From the NCBI GenBank assembly GCA_028335825.1, contig JAIOKI010000001.1, positions 558,001 to 622,000 on the forward strand: a stretch of DNA of 64,000 nucleotides, read 5' to 3'. Source of the DNA: Nosema muscidifuracis (lineage: Eukaryota > Microsporidia > Nosematidae). The notes beneath the pieces were generated by a model. That model saw only the letters and a list, made by a program, of their open reading frames with translations, was not told where the DNA came from and searched no databases. The position numbers and the translations under genes were made by a program. This document shows positions 1-9,696 of the stretch, piece after piece (position 1 is the stretch's first letter; the number at the start of each line of letters is the position of its first letter).

Positions 1-3000
1 TCTGATTAACATTTTTGATTAATGACTCACACCTTTTTAAAGCTAAATCTTCAGATATTCCAAATACTTCTTCTACATTAATCAACCCTTTTTCTAGAAG
101 ATGATCCCTTAATTCAATATCTTTTTCTCTAGTCCATGTTCTTGGCATATTAACCTTTCTTACATTAGCAATTTCTCCAAGTTCACTTAACCTATCAAAA
201 AACATAATCCTTTCAAAACATTCTCCTTCACTTTGTGATCTTGATCTTCTTACTGTATTCAATATCTTATCAATATTCTCTTTTAATGAATTAATATCTT
301 TGTCTCCTAAATATTTAAGAACATTTTCTTCATTAATTTCTGTTACTTTTCCAAAATTCATTATCGTTTTATAATTTAAACTATCTGCTTCAGCCATTTC
401 TTTCATTCTATTTAGTGTAGATATTATCTTTCTTAATCTTTGATTACATTCTTCATCAGGTTTATTTCGTATCTTCTCTGGATAATTACCATACCCATTC
501 ATTAATACACAATCAACTAATTTCTTATCATCTTCTTGATTCCATCCTCGAGATTTTTCTACATTTAATTGTTCTGTTTGTAATAAAGAATTTAAAATAA
601 AAATCAATTGAATTCTTAAAAGACATTTCTCACCAAACTTATTGTAAATATCCTTGTATTTTTCAAACAAACTTGGATCATAATTCTCATCAAGAACTTG
701 TTCCATACAATGTGAAAAATCTGATCGAATTTTTTGATTTTGTAACTGATCAATTAAATATTTAACAAGATATTTGAAATGAATTTTTGGGTCTCTTAAA
801 TTATATATATTTGTATCAACTGATTCTACTAAATTATATCCATCAAATATTAAACCTAATTTTCTTATTCCTTGTTTCAATGATATTAAAAATATTTTTA
901 AAGTTTGATTCTCATAAAATTCTACATCATTTTCAACTTCTAAAGGTACATCCATATGTTTGTCTATCTCTAATATCTCTTCGGATGTTAAAATATCATC
1001 TCTTGCTAGTCTTCTCATTTGTCTTTTTACTCTTCCTTCATTTTCTTCATTACGTTTTTTATTTAATAAATTATCCCAGAAATCTGGATCGTCGATTTCT
1101 TCGTCGACTTGAAACGAAGCCTTTGAAAATACATTTCCTCCATCAGAATGTTTGATTACTTTTGTTCTTCTTTCTAAAATCTGATCAATATCTTCTTCAC
1201 AGAATTTTTTACTAGCTTCATCTGTCTCCATTAATACTCCATACGCACCTTTTCGCAATAACATTTCTATAGCATCTTTTTTCTTAACTTTTTCATTCTT
1301 CTGTCCTTCAAATGTCATTTTTTGTAGTACAGCTCTATCAAGACCTAATTTCATACCAGCTTTATCAAACATTTCTCTTTCATATGTATTTCTTGTTACT
1401 AATCTATAAATCTTTACTTCATTAGTTTGACCTATTCTATGACATCGAGCTTGAGCTTGTAAATCATTTTGTGGATTCCAATCTGAATCAAAGATAATAA
1501 CTGTATCAGCTGCAGTTAAATTTATACCAACTCCACCTGCTCGAGTACAAAGTAAGAAAACGAATACATCGCTATTGGCGTCACTAAATCTATCGATAGC
1601 TGCTTGTCTATGATCACCACGTACACCTCCATCAATTCTCTCGAATTTGTATTTCTTATATGCAAGATATTCACCTAATAAATCGAGACATTTCGTCATC
1701 TGAGAAAATATTAAAACTTTATGTTTACCGTACAACTTATTAAGTAATTTATCTAAAAGAACTAATTTTCCACTACTTTGTATTAAAATTTTATAATACT
1801 CATCAATATCTGTTATTATATTATTAGATACAATTATTTTCTGAGAATTTGATACAGATGGTATACCTATCTGTGATAAATCTTCTTTTTCTACTACTGG
1901 TGAATCAACAGCTTCTTTCTTTTTTCTTTTTATAAAATCTCCAATAATTTTTTCTTCAGCTCCTTTAATTAAATATGGGTGTATACAACATTTTCTTAAT
2001 TCCATCATAGCATTCAATAAATTAGGTGCAGAATCTTTGCAACCTTTTGTCAAAAAATCTAAATTTTTTTCTAAAATTGCTCTATAATATCTTTTTTGTA
2101 TCATAGTAAGTTCTACTTCTACAATTGTCTCTTCCTTCATAGGAATAGTTTTTTCAACATCTTCTTTCATTCTTCTTAACATAAGAGGTCTAAGCAAGCC
2201 TTGAAGTTTTTCTACATCAGTACTGTTTTCTAATTTATATTCATTAAGAAATCTACTACTATCTGAAAACTCAGTAGGAGAAATAAAATTAAGTAGTGCC
2301 CATAATTCAATTATATTATTTTGTAGTGGTGTACCACTTAATAAAACTTTATGACTAAAATTTATATTTCTTAAAGTACTTGCTGCTTTTGAAGTCGCAT
2401 TTTTTAATCGATGAGCTTCGTCAAAAATTCCAACAGACCAACTAAATTGAGAAAGATGATCAAATCCTGCCATTACCATTTCATAAGTAGTTATCATAAC
2501 ATCAAAAAGTCGAATATTAGCATTATTAGTCTTTAAAAAGAATTCATAAGCTGCTATCATTTCTCTTCCTTGTATACTTCCATGATAAATTAATACACGT
2601 AAATCTGTCCAAGCTAAAAATTCTCTTTCCCAATGTACAATAGTACTTAAAGGTGCTACTATTAAAACTGGTCCTACATAATCAAATTTAGTAAACAGAC
2701 TATTTACGAAAACAACTGATTGAACTGTTTTACCAAGACCCATTTCATCAGCCATTATACAACTCACTTTATAGTACCATCTATTTAATAACCAATTTAA
2801 TCCTTCTAACTGATAAGCTCTTAATTTATTTTCATTTTTAAATACAGGAGATTCATCAAATTTAAGCTGCATTTCTCTTGGAGGACGCCATTCTAATGGA
2901 TATCTCATAGTTCGCATTTTTTTTCTATCCCTATATTTTTTTAATTCTTCTTCAAATCCTTCACATTTACCTACAACTTCAGCTTTTTCTTCTGTACTCA

Positions 3001-3760
3001 ATTCGTAAGGAAGTTTTTTCCATTTAACAAAAAAAACTTTTCCATTTTTGTAATCTTCATGAATGACTCGATCTACTTTAATATATTCTGGATCAAATGG
3101 TTCAGCCATAGGTCTAAATCTTTTAACCTTTATAGCACCTCCTTTAGTTTTAGCAATTTCTTCTTTTTTAATATAATCACAATGTAAATAACTTTGATAT
3201 CTAAATTTAACTAAGAAACTGTCATTTTCTTCATCATATTTTAATAATTTTTCTATAGCATCTTCTTCTTCATATTCTATATCAGTATCTATACTTTCAT
3301 TATCTTTCAATTCTACTCTTCTAGTATGTACAATACTAGCAGCTGCTCTTTTTTGTCTTTTTTCAGGAATATAAGTTGTTCGCTCTTCTTTTTTTTTAAT
3401 TACTGGTACAGGTTTATTATAAATTACTCGAGGTTGAGTATTAAACATAGATTGAGGTTGTACATTTTGATAAAAATTAACAGGGTTTATATTTAAATTC
3501 ATATTAGATGATGGCGGGATATTAAATGTATTATAAAATCCTCTTTGTATAAGTGGATTAATATAAAGCATTTGATTACCATGAGGTTGTTGATAATGAT
3601 GACCTAAAGGTGCTTCATATAGTACATTATTAGATCTCTGTGGTTGTTTAGTATGTTGATTTTCCCATTTTCTTGGTCTACCCCTTCTTCTTACAATTTT
3701 TTCTTCACTGCTACTGGTGCTATCCACTGAAGATTCAATACTTTCTGAACTTGAATTCAT
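1..3760 (-). CDS. CHD7/Kismet-type chromodomain helicase, C-terminus beyond left edge
   Basis: ATP-dependent nucleosome remodeller, nuclear. The frame is open for about 1253 codons and leaves the window at base 1. N-terminus is Ser-rich with an AT-hook (RRRGRPRKW, about residue 24), then a low-complexity stretch, two chromodomains (about 170-300; cores FLVKFRYQSYLHC and VFFVKWKKLPY), SNF2 ATPase (DEMGLGKT about 335, DEAH about 448), helicase C (SQMTKCLDLL about 687, RCHRIGQ about 774), then LLRKGAYG and KFCEEDIDQIL, and two SANT-like blocks (RGWNQEDDKKL, RTWTREKD). The post-helicase motifs and the SYLHC chromodomain resemble CHD6-9/Kismet more than yeast Chd1; that assignment is from memory. 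Start: an in-frame ATG exists at 3772, but the C-run sits between it and the ATG at 3760, as in other genes here, so 3760 is chosen. The long + frame at 787-1155 is its shadow. Confidence 0.9.
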   Translation of the reverse strand, partial: MNSSSESIESSVDSTSSSEEKIVRRRGRPRKWENQHTKQPQRSNNVLYEAPLGHHYQQPHGNQMLYINPLIQRGFYNTFNIPPSSNMNLNINPVNFYQNVQPQSMFNTQPRVIYNKPVPVIKKKEERTTYIPEKRQKRAAASIVHTRRVELKDNESIDTDIEYEEEDAIEKLLKYDEENDSFLVKFRYQSYLHCDYIKKEEIAKTKGGAIKVKRFRPMAEPFDPEYIKVDRVIHEDYKNGKVFFVKWKKLPYELSTEEKAEVVGKCEGFEEELKKYRDRKKMRTMRYPLEWRPPREMQLKFDESPVFKNENKLRAYQLEGLNWLLNRWYYKVSCIMADEMGLGKTVQSVVFVNSLFTKFDYVGPVLIVAPLSTIVHWEREFLAWTDLRVLIYHGSIQGREMIAAYEFFLKTNNANIRLFDVMITTYEMVMAGFDHLSQFSWSVGIFDEAHRLKNATSKAASTLRNINFSHKVLLSGTPLQNNIIELWALLNFISPTEFSDSSRFLNEYKLENSTDVEKLQGLLRPLMLRRMKEDVEKTIPMKEETIVEVELTMIQKRYYRAILEKNLDFLTKGCKDSAPNLLNAMMELRKCCIHPYLIKGAEEKIIGDFIKRKKKEAVDSPVVEKEDLSQIGIPSVSNSQKIIVSNNIITDIDEYYKILIQSSGKLVLLDKLLNKLYGKHKVLIFSQMTKCLDLLGEYLAYKKYKFERIDGGVRGDHRQAAIDRFSDANSDVFVFLLCTRAGGVGINLTAADTVIIFDSDWNPQNDLQAQARCHRIGQTNEVKIYRLVTRNTYEREMFDKAGMKLGLDRAVLQKMTFEGQKNEKVKKKDAIEMLLRKGAYGVLMETDEASKKFCEEDIDQILERRTKVIKHSDGGNVFSKASFQVDEEIDDPDFWDNLLNKKRNEENEGRVKRQMRRLARDDILTSEEILEIDKHMDVPLEVENDVEFYENQTLKIFLISLKQGIRKLGLIFDGYNLVESVDTNIYNLRDPKIHFKYLVKYLIDQLQNQKIRSDFSHCMEQVLDENYDPSLFEKYKDIYNKFGEKCLLRIQLIFILNSLLQTEQLNVEKSRGWNQEDDKKLVDCVLMNGYGNYPEKIRNKPDEECNQRLRKIISTLNRMKEMAEADSLNYKTIMNFGKVTEINEENVLKYLGDKDINSLKENIDKILNTVRRSRSQSEGECFERIMFFDRLSELGEIANVRKVNMPRTWTREKDIELRDHLLEKGLINVEEVFGISEDLALKRCESLIKNVNQ

Positions 3761-3762
3761 AA

Positions 3763-3768
3763 GGGGGG
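3763..3768 (-). promoter_or_regulatory. C-run start signal of the CHD gene
   Basis: Six C on the minus strand, two bases before the ATG at 3760. It lies inside the reading frame that would begin at the ATG at 3772 and therefore argues that 3772 is not the start. Confidence 0.6.
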
Positions 3769-4069
3769 TCATTTTAAATTTTTATTTAAATAAAAAACTT
3801 TGCTTACAAATTGTGTGTGAACCTCTGAACTTTTTTTCTCAAATTTTACTGATTTAACTGATTTTTATATTAGAATTTAAAATTAATTAAAAAAAGATGA
3901 TAAGTATGAAAAATGTATATAATTTTATATATAGATTTTAATATAATAGCAATAAATGTTTATTTTTTAATTTGTAGGATCAAATTTCTCTTTTATGTAA
4001 ACAAACATTTCAAAATTAAATGTCCCCTATTTATTTTCATAAAACATTATTATAATTTAAATATTTATG

Positions 4070-4215
4070 TAATTTTTATCATTCTAATAGTTACATGAAA
4101 TTTTATTATTGTTAAAGTTATAAAATTGATATAATAATTATATAACTATTTGAATGTTATAACTTCAATAATGATAAAAATTTCATGTAACTATTAGAAT
4201 GATAAAAATTTCATG
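4070..4215. repeat. About 53-bp imperfect inverted repeat
   Basis: Left arm about 4071-4125 and right arm about 4158-4212 are near-perfect reverse complements; both contain TCATGTAACTATTAGAATG on one strand or the other. The loop is about 33 bases. Further partial copies of the right arm follow to about 4290. The region 3773-4460 holds no gene I can support; the short frames at 3913-4098 and 4222-4404 are low-complexity with no C-run. Confidence 0.75.
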
Positions 4216-4460
4216 TAATTATTAGAATGATAAAAATCTCATTAATTTTAACAATGATAAAAATTTCATGTAACTATTAGAATGATATAATTTTAATATT
4301 TTTTTTACTAAACTTTCAGATAATATCGATAAATTTAAAAAAAATTTAAAAATAAATAAAATATTATTAAAAAAGTAGTAAGCCTTAAATATTTTTAATT
4401 TCATATATAATTATTTTATTATATATAAAATTAAAAAGATTTTAAAAAAAATTAATTAAT

Positions 4461-5066
4461 TTATTTTTGTTGTAATGAATTCTCAAATTCTTTTCTAGCA
4501 TCCTCAACTTTTCTTGAATATAAAACAGATCCACTAAAACAATTTTCTAATATTTTTTCTATTTCCAATACCATCCTAGGTCCAATTTCTTTCATATCAT
4601 TATCTTCTATTACATAATTACGTATCCATATTTTTTCATCTACCCAATAAAAACATAAAGCTCTATCTTTAACCTCATTTGATGAAAATACATCAGTAAA
4701 GACTTTCTTGACAGTTACAAGATGTTCTAATTGATCAAATTCTGTACTAAACATTAAAATATGACCACAGTCTTTAAAACAATTCACTGCAAATTTTAGA
4801 TTTTTCATTGTGAATAAGTTAAATACGTTAAATTTTATTGATACTCCATCTCTAAGACCAATCCATACTTTCTCACTTCTTTTAGTAGTCTCAAAATATA
4901 TTATTGATTTGCACTTGTGTAGATCTATTAAGTCAACTAGTGATCTTATATTTTGTTTTATATCGTATTTTGTTTCTTCTTCACATTTTATAAATTTACA
5001 AATATCTTTTATTAAATATCTTGTCTGTGATGAAGATCCTCTACTACTTAAAATAAGAACTGTCAT
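4461..5066 (-). CDS. BRX1: Ribosome biogenesis protein BRX1 (Brix domain)
   Basis: Nucleolar factor for 60S subunit assembly; the Brix domain binds pre-rRNA. At 201 residues it is little more than the domain; yeast Brx1 is about 290. Visible family blocks in order: ILSSRGSSSQTRYLIKDI at the N-terminus, the segment around CKSIIYFETTKRSEKVWIGL, IKFNVFNLFTMKNLKFAVNC, and the C-terminal DEKIWIRNYVIED followed by EIGPRMVLEIEKILE. The usual charged N-terminal extension is missing, a common microsporidian trimming. A C-run (ACCCACAA) directly precedes the ATG. It points the same way as the next four genes but has its own start signal, so it is probably a separate transcript. The + frame 4810-5076 is a shadow. 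Confidence 0.93.
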   Translation of the reverse strand: MTVLILSSRGSSSQTRYLIKDICKFIKCEEETKYDIKQNIRSLVDLIDLHKCKSIIYFETTKRSEKVWIGLRDGVSIKFNVFNLFTMKNLKFAVNCFKDCGHILMFSTEFDQLEHLVTVKKVFTDVFSSNEVKDRALCFYWVDEKIWIRNYVIEDNDMKEIGPRMVLEIEKILENCFSGSVLYSRKVEDARKEFENSLQQK

Positions 5067-5109
5067 TTGTGGGTAAAAATATAAAAAATTATTTACTGCA
5101 TAATCTAAA

Positions 5110-5460
5110 AATATTAAATAAAAAGATTAATAACGGACATGAAATAAGAAATAATTAGTTAAAGATAATATTCTTAGAAGATGATTTTATAAATGAGAGA
5201 TAATTATTTGTAGATAATATTTTTAAAAGATGATTTTATAAATGAGAAATAATTAGCTAAAGGTGATATTATTATTTGTAGATAATGATATTTTTAAAAG
5301 ATGATTATATAATGATTATATAATAAGAGATAATTATTTGTAGATAATATTATTATTTGTAGATAATATAATTTGCTAAAGATAATATTATTATTTGTAG
5401 ATAATATTATTAGTTAAAGGTAATATTGTTAGTTAAAGATAATATTTTAAGAAGATAACT
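5110..5460. repeat. AT-rich degenerate direct repeats upstream of BRX1
   Basis: The gap between the BAR gene and BRX1 is filled by irregular copies of a unit built on TTATTTGTAGATAATATT and AAAAGATGATTTTATAAATGAG. No ORF or RNA is seen. Confidence 0.7.
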
Positions 5461-5499
5461 ATTTAAAAACAATTTTTAACATATCAAAGATTTTGAAAT

Positions 5500-6189
5500 T
5501 TATTTAGCTTTTTCTAATTCCTCTAAGCTACTCTTAAAGAAATCAATTTGATATTCTAAAACTCTTTTTAGAACTCCCTGTACACCATCATCACCAATAA
5601 AATCAATCATCATAGACAAAGCTTCATTAGTAGTTTTATCATATAATTCTTCATATCTGTCATGCTCTTCTCTGTTTTCTTCATTTTCATTCTGTTTACA
5701 ATTCTCTAAATCGTATCTGTAGACCTTAGCACTGTCTCTTTTTTTATTAATATATTCAGCCTTCTTTTTCATTTCTTTAAGAGATTCCATTTCTTTAGAA
5801 CATTTATCATTGAATCTTACTTTAAATTCTGATATTTTACGATATGCTTTAGCCATTTTATTACTCTCATTAGCAATCTTATCATCATCTTCATTAGCAA
5901 ATTGACTTGTTACTACACTCATGGCTTCAAATACATCATTATTATTAAATAAATTCATACTAGAACCAGAAGATATAACACTAAGACCATGATATAAATT
6001 CTTCTGGATACTTCCACCATGTTCATAAGTCATCAATGATCCTATACTAGAAATAACTTTACTTAAATTATCCCTTAGCTTTTTATACTTCTGTTCAGTT
6101 TCAAGATACTCATTACTAAAATTTACATGCTTATATTCCATCCTTCTGATCTTCATTAGAATTTTCTTTTTAAGGTCAGACATGTTCAT
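5500..6189 (-). CDS. BAR-domain-like protein
   Basis: Probable membrane-curving protein of the amphiphysin/Rvs161 type, 229 residues and nearly all helical. Supporting signs are an N-terminal helix that leads into KKLRDNLSKVISSIGSL, a middle heptad-rich block (KAYRKISEFKVRFNDKC), the segment KKRDSAKVYRYDLE that resembles the K-R-D-x-x-x-x-Y-D stretch of BAR helix 2, and a third long helix (ALSMMIDFIGDD to FKSSLEELEKAK). No SH3 domain follows. In yeast such proteins act in endocytosis; the role here is inferred. Start: five C on the minus strand (6190-6194) lie immediately before the ATG at 6189, so the longer frame from 6231 is rejected. Alternative: a generic coiled-coil protein. Confidence 0.65.
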   Translation of the reverse strand: MNMSDLKKKILMKIRRMEYKHVNFSNEYLETEQKYKKLRDNLSKVISSIGSLMTYEHGGSIQKNLYHGLSVISSGSSMNLFNNNDVFEAMSVVTSQFANEDDDKIANESNKMAKAYRKISEFKVRFNDKCSKEMESLKEMKKKAEYINKKRDSAKVYRYDLENCKQNENEENREEHDRYEELYDKTTNEALSMMIDFIGDDGVQGVLKRVLEYQIDFFKSSLEELEKAK

Positions 6190-6194
6190 GGGGG
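6190..6194 (-). promoter_or_regulatory. C-run directly abutting the BAR gene ATG
   Basis: CCCCC touches the ATG at 6189 with no spacer, the tightest spacing in the window. It decides the start against an in-frame ATG at 6231. Confidence 0.6.
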
Positions 6195-6301
6195 TGGAAT
6201 TTCTTTTTAAATATTTTTTCCTGAGAACCAATAATCATAAACAAAAAATTATTTGACATTGATTAAGAAAATGAAACTTAAAGTAATAAAAAATAATGAG
6301 A

Positions 6302-8476
6302 TCATAATATATCATTTTCATTAGAGAGATCTAAATAATCAGAATAATAATAATCTGTATAAGCCTTAATTTGATCATGGATTTTTTTACTTGGTGGAAG
6401 ATCACTTTCATTAATTTCATCTAATTGCTTTTCAAGTTCTTCAAAACGATTTTGTAAATCTTCAGTTTTCTTTAACATATCTTTTAAAGAAGAAGTAGTT
6501 CTAACAGATTTTAAACTGTCATTAGATTTAACTTCCTCTAAATCTTCCCTATTTGACTTGTGATTATCTTCTACATTATTATTATTGTCTCTATTGTTAT
6601 TATTATTAATATCTCTATTATTATTATTATTAATATTATTATTTCTGCTTATATAATCTCCATTATTAATACCTTTATTATTATTATCTCTACTTAAATA
6701 ATTTCCATTATTATTATTTCTACTAATATAATCTCCATTATTAATATCTCTATTATAAAAATCTCTACTTAAATAATCTCCATTTTCATTTTCTCCATTA
6801 ATAAAATCCCTCTTAGACTTGTTGTTAAAAATAAAATTTCTTCTCTCATTATTATCTTTATCATATACATTGCCTTTTGATAAACTAGAATAAAAATTCT
6901 TTGGAATGCTAAGAGTAGGTGTATTTTTATAAAAATTTGTTTCATTTTTTACTTCTGGAATTTTCTCTTCATACTCATTTGCTAATTTAAAAGGTCTTCT
7001 AAAATTAGTACTATCAAGGAATAATGTTGATTCATCCTCTCCTCTGATTTTAGTTTCACCATGTTTACCAAATACATCATCATACTTTAAATCATCTATT
7101 ACAAAATTATTAGTTGGATCATAAACATGTTTCTTCCAAGGAATATTATTTTTTTTATCAATTAAAAAATCTTCTTCTACTTCATTAACAGTCTTAAAAC
7201 TTTCATTAAATTGATCATCCGTCTCAAACTTTACTTGTTTGTCAACTAACTTATTTTGATACCCACGATTTTGTTCAAGTAATGTTTCAATTTTATTCAT
7301 TAAAGTATCTGTAATTTTTTTATTTCCAGATATTGCTTGTTCTTTTTCATCTTGTAATCTTTTATTTTCAAGTTTTAATCTATCAATACTTTGTTTTATT
7401 TCATTAATTTCAGCCTGTTTTTTGTCTTCAATAGTTTTATGTACTTTATATTTTTTCTTATATTTCTTAAATTTATTTCTGTATTCAGCTTCTTTACTTT
7501 GTGTGGTAACTAAACTCAAATCTGATGTGTTAATTTTAACATCATCTTTTTCTAATTTATCAACATTTTCAAAATTAATCATTTTAGCTAATTGTGAATT
7601 TAAATATTCATTTTGTTTATTCGTAGCTTTATACAATCTCTCATAATAAGATGACTTTTCTTTTATTTCTTCAAAAATTTCTTCATTTTTCTTATTCTTA
7701 TTAATCATCTTAGCCAATTCGCTGTTACATAAATTCAAAGACTTATCTTTCGAATCCAATTTATTTTTTAAAGTTTCAATATTTTTTTCTAAATTATTAA
7801 TTTTTTTGTTAAGTTGTTGTTTTTCATTTTCAAGTTCTTTAATTTGAACTTGATTTAATTTTATATTTTTATCTTTCTCAATAATCTTATCTTTTAAGAC
7901 TTTAATTTCTGTTTCAAATGTTTGTACTCTATCATAGGCTTTCGTTCGTAATATTTCTAATTCTTTGTTAACATTTTTAATACTTTCACAAGCTTTACGT
8001 TCTAATTCAGCTCTTTCTTTAGCAGCTATCAATAAATTCTTTTGATCTCTAATAACTCTACTTAATTCTTGATTACTCCTTTTAGTAAATTCAATATCAC
8101 TTTCCATTTTACTAATTTTTACATTTAATTCTTGTTTTTCAGCTTCAATTTTTTTTAGTTTATTTTTTTCAGCTTGACATTGTTTTTTTAAATCAGCTTT
8201 TTCTGAACACTCATCTTTTAATATTTTCATTAAAGATTCACAAACTAGAGCATTCTTAACATCACTATTTAAAATTTTATCTTTAACATTTTCAAAATCT
8301 TTATTTTCAAGCATATTTTGAATATCTCTATATATATCTAATAATTCTGTAAGCAAATCAACTAATTCATTTTTATTATTGCTAATAGGAATTTCTTCAA
8401 CTATTTTTGATGGTCTCGTTTCATATTTATTGATAAATTCCTCTATTTCATGGTTAACTTTTTCATATTCATGCAT
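6302..8476 (-). CDS. Long coiled-coil protein with Asn-rich repeat region
   Basis: Not recognised; 724 residues. Roughly residues 50-410 are continuous coiled coil, rich in Lys, Glu, Asn and Leu heptads (for example LNKKINNLEKNIETLKNKL). A charged linker follows, then about residues 560-650 form an Asn-rich repeat built from units like NGDYISRNNNNG and NYLSRDNNN, then a short C-terminal helix (LEELEKQLDEINES). No membrane segment, kinase or motor motif is visible, so a scaffold or tether (golgin-, SMC- or spindle-associated type) is possible but unproven. Start: the frame opens at 8536, but the only C-run (GCCC, about 8491-8494) lies between 8536 and the ATG at 8476, so 8476 is preferred. The repeat is probably length-variable between isolates. 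Confidence 0.7.
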   Translation of the reverse strand: MHEYEKVNHEIEEFINKYETRPSKIVEEIPISNNKNELVDLLTELLDIYRDIQNMLENKDFENVKDKILNSDVKNALVCESLMKILKDECSEKADLKKQCQAEKNKLKKIEAEKQELNVKISKMESDIEFTKRSNQELSRVIRDQKNLLIAAKERAELERKACESIKNVNKELEILRTKAYDRVQTFETEIKVLKDKIIEKDKNIKLNQVQIKELENEKQQLNKKINNLEKNIETLKNKLDSKDKSLNLCNSELAKMINKNKKNEEIFEEIKEKSSYYERLYKATNKQNEYLNSQLAKMINFENVDKLEKDDVKINTSDLSLVTTQSKEAEYRNKFKKYKKKYKVHKTIEDKKQAEINEIKQSIDRLKLENKRLQDEKEQAISGNKKITDTLMNKIETLLEQNRGYQNKLVDKQVKFETDDQFNESFKTVNEVEEDFLIDKKNNIPWKKHVYDPTNNFVIDDLKYDDVFGKHGETKIRGEDESTLFLDSTNFRRPFKLANEYEEKIPEVKNETNFYKNTPTLSIPKNFYSSLSKGNVYDKDNNERRNFIFNNKSKRDFINGENENGDYLSRDFYNRDINNGDYISRNNNNGNYLSRDNNNKGINNGDYISRNNNINNNNNRDINNNNNRDNNNNVEDNHKSNREDLEEVKSNDSLKSVRTTSSLKDMLKKTEDLQNRFEELEKQLDEINESDLPPSKKIHDQIKAYTDYYYSDYLDLSNENDIL

Positions 8477-8821
8477 GTTTAATTTTTTCTGGGCTATAAA
8501 TACGAAATAATTATTTGCATAAACAGTAACAAACAAATTTAATATTCAGTTATAATTTGTATTTAAATTATAATATTTATAAATTACAATAATTTTTTAT
8601 TATAACATTTATAAATTACAATATATTAATAATTTTTAATTATAATATCAAAAGATAATTAAATTATAATATTTCAATAATTCTATATAATATTTCGATA
8701 GTTTTTAATCAAAATATGTCAATAATTTTTAATTATAATATCAAAATTATTTCTATATAATATTAAAATACCTAATCATACTTTATATCAAAAATACAAA
8801 AAGATAGATTTATATTTCAAT

Positions 8822-9416
8822 TTAATTAAATTTTTTAAATTCATCTAAAATTTCTATAAGAACTTCTTCTGGAAGATTATGAATATCCTTATTTTTTTCA
8901 TTTTCTTCTGAATTTTTATTTAACAATTCATTATCTACATAGTAATCTAATGTTTTACACAAATGCCAAAAAATATTATTAATCCCAGATTTGTAAATAC
9001 TTTCTTGTGTAGGTGCTTGATAAATATGTCCATGTATGACATAATAAAAAGTTATATTAATATGTACATTATCTTTATTAATACCCTGACGTATAATAAA
9101 AAGAGTATTATCAGGATTAGAATATTCAACAACATAATAAATACCTTTATATTTAGAAACATCTTCTGTTCCAGATATTCCTCTATATTGGTTCTGCATT
9201 TTTATAATTTCATTAACAGAAGATATAATAAATACCTTTATATTTAGAAACATCTTCTGTTCCAGATATTCCTCTATATTGGTTCTGCATTTTTATAATT
9301 TCATTAACAGAAGATGAATCGTAAAACGGTGATCTAGAAAAATATTCTATAACATTTTCAGGAGTAAGAAAAGTTGAAGAAAGAAAATTGTGATCAACGA
9401 AAAATATTTTATCCAT
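8822..9416 (-). CDS. MED6: Mediator subunit MED6, frame broken by a 91-bp tandem duplication
   Basis: Head-module subunit of the Mediator complex, linking activators to RNA polymerase II. MED6 hallmarks are visible: ENVIEYFSRSPFYDSSS with NEIIKMQNQYRG near the N-terminus, then EYSNPDNTLFIIRQG, and FYYVIHGHIYQAPT. They fall in two frames, because 91 bases (9134-9224) are repeated exactly at 9225-9315, and 91 is not a multiple of three. Without one unit the gene is 504 bases, 167 residues, and in frame throughout. Start: ATG at 9416 after ACCCTTTTTTT. Because MED6 is normally essential and the two copies look identical, either the assembly is wrong here or the lesion is very young. The frames at 8963-9247 (+) and 9213-9437 (-) are fragments or shadows. 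Confidence 0.9.
9134..9315. repeat. Perfect 91-bp tandem duplication inside MED6
   Basis: Copies at 9134-9224 and 9225-9315 appear identical base for base. The flanks differ at once on both sides, so it is a clean two-copy duplication with no filler. Confidence 0.95.
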
Positions 9417-9434
9417 AAAAAAAGGGTAAAAAAA

Positions 9435-9696
9435 CATAAATTTTTATTTTAAGTTATTTAACTATTTAGATTTCTTATTTTTTTCATAAAAATCCTTAAT
9501 AGCTCCTTTTATAGTATTAAAAAAACATAAATTTTTATTTTAAGTTATTTAACTATTTAGATTTCTTATTTTTTTCATAAAAATCCTTAATAGCTCCTTT
9601 TATAGTATTAAAAAAACATAAATTTTTATTTTAAGTTATTTAACTATTTAGATTTCTTATTTTTTTCATAAAAATCCTTAATAGCTCCTTTTATAG
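9435..9696. repeat. 91-bp tandem array of the ISU1 3' end (2.9 copies)
   Basis: Copies start at 9435, 9526 and 9617; the third runs into the real 3' end of ISU1 and stops matching at 9696. Each extra copy repeats the last codons, the stop and the trailer of ISU1 and ends in TAGTATTAAAAAAA. The period is the same as in the neighbouring MED6 duplication although the sequence is unrelated. Confidence 0.95.

Noticed and set aside
787-1155. 122-codon plus-strand frame
   Set aside because: It lies wholly inside the CHD gene on the other strand and is a Leu/Phe-rich shadow.
3913-4404. Two short frames (61 and 60 codons)
   Set aside because: Low-complexity AT codons, no C-run, overlap the inverted repeat.
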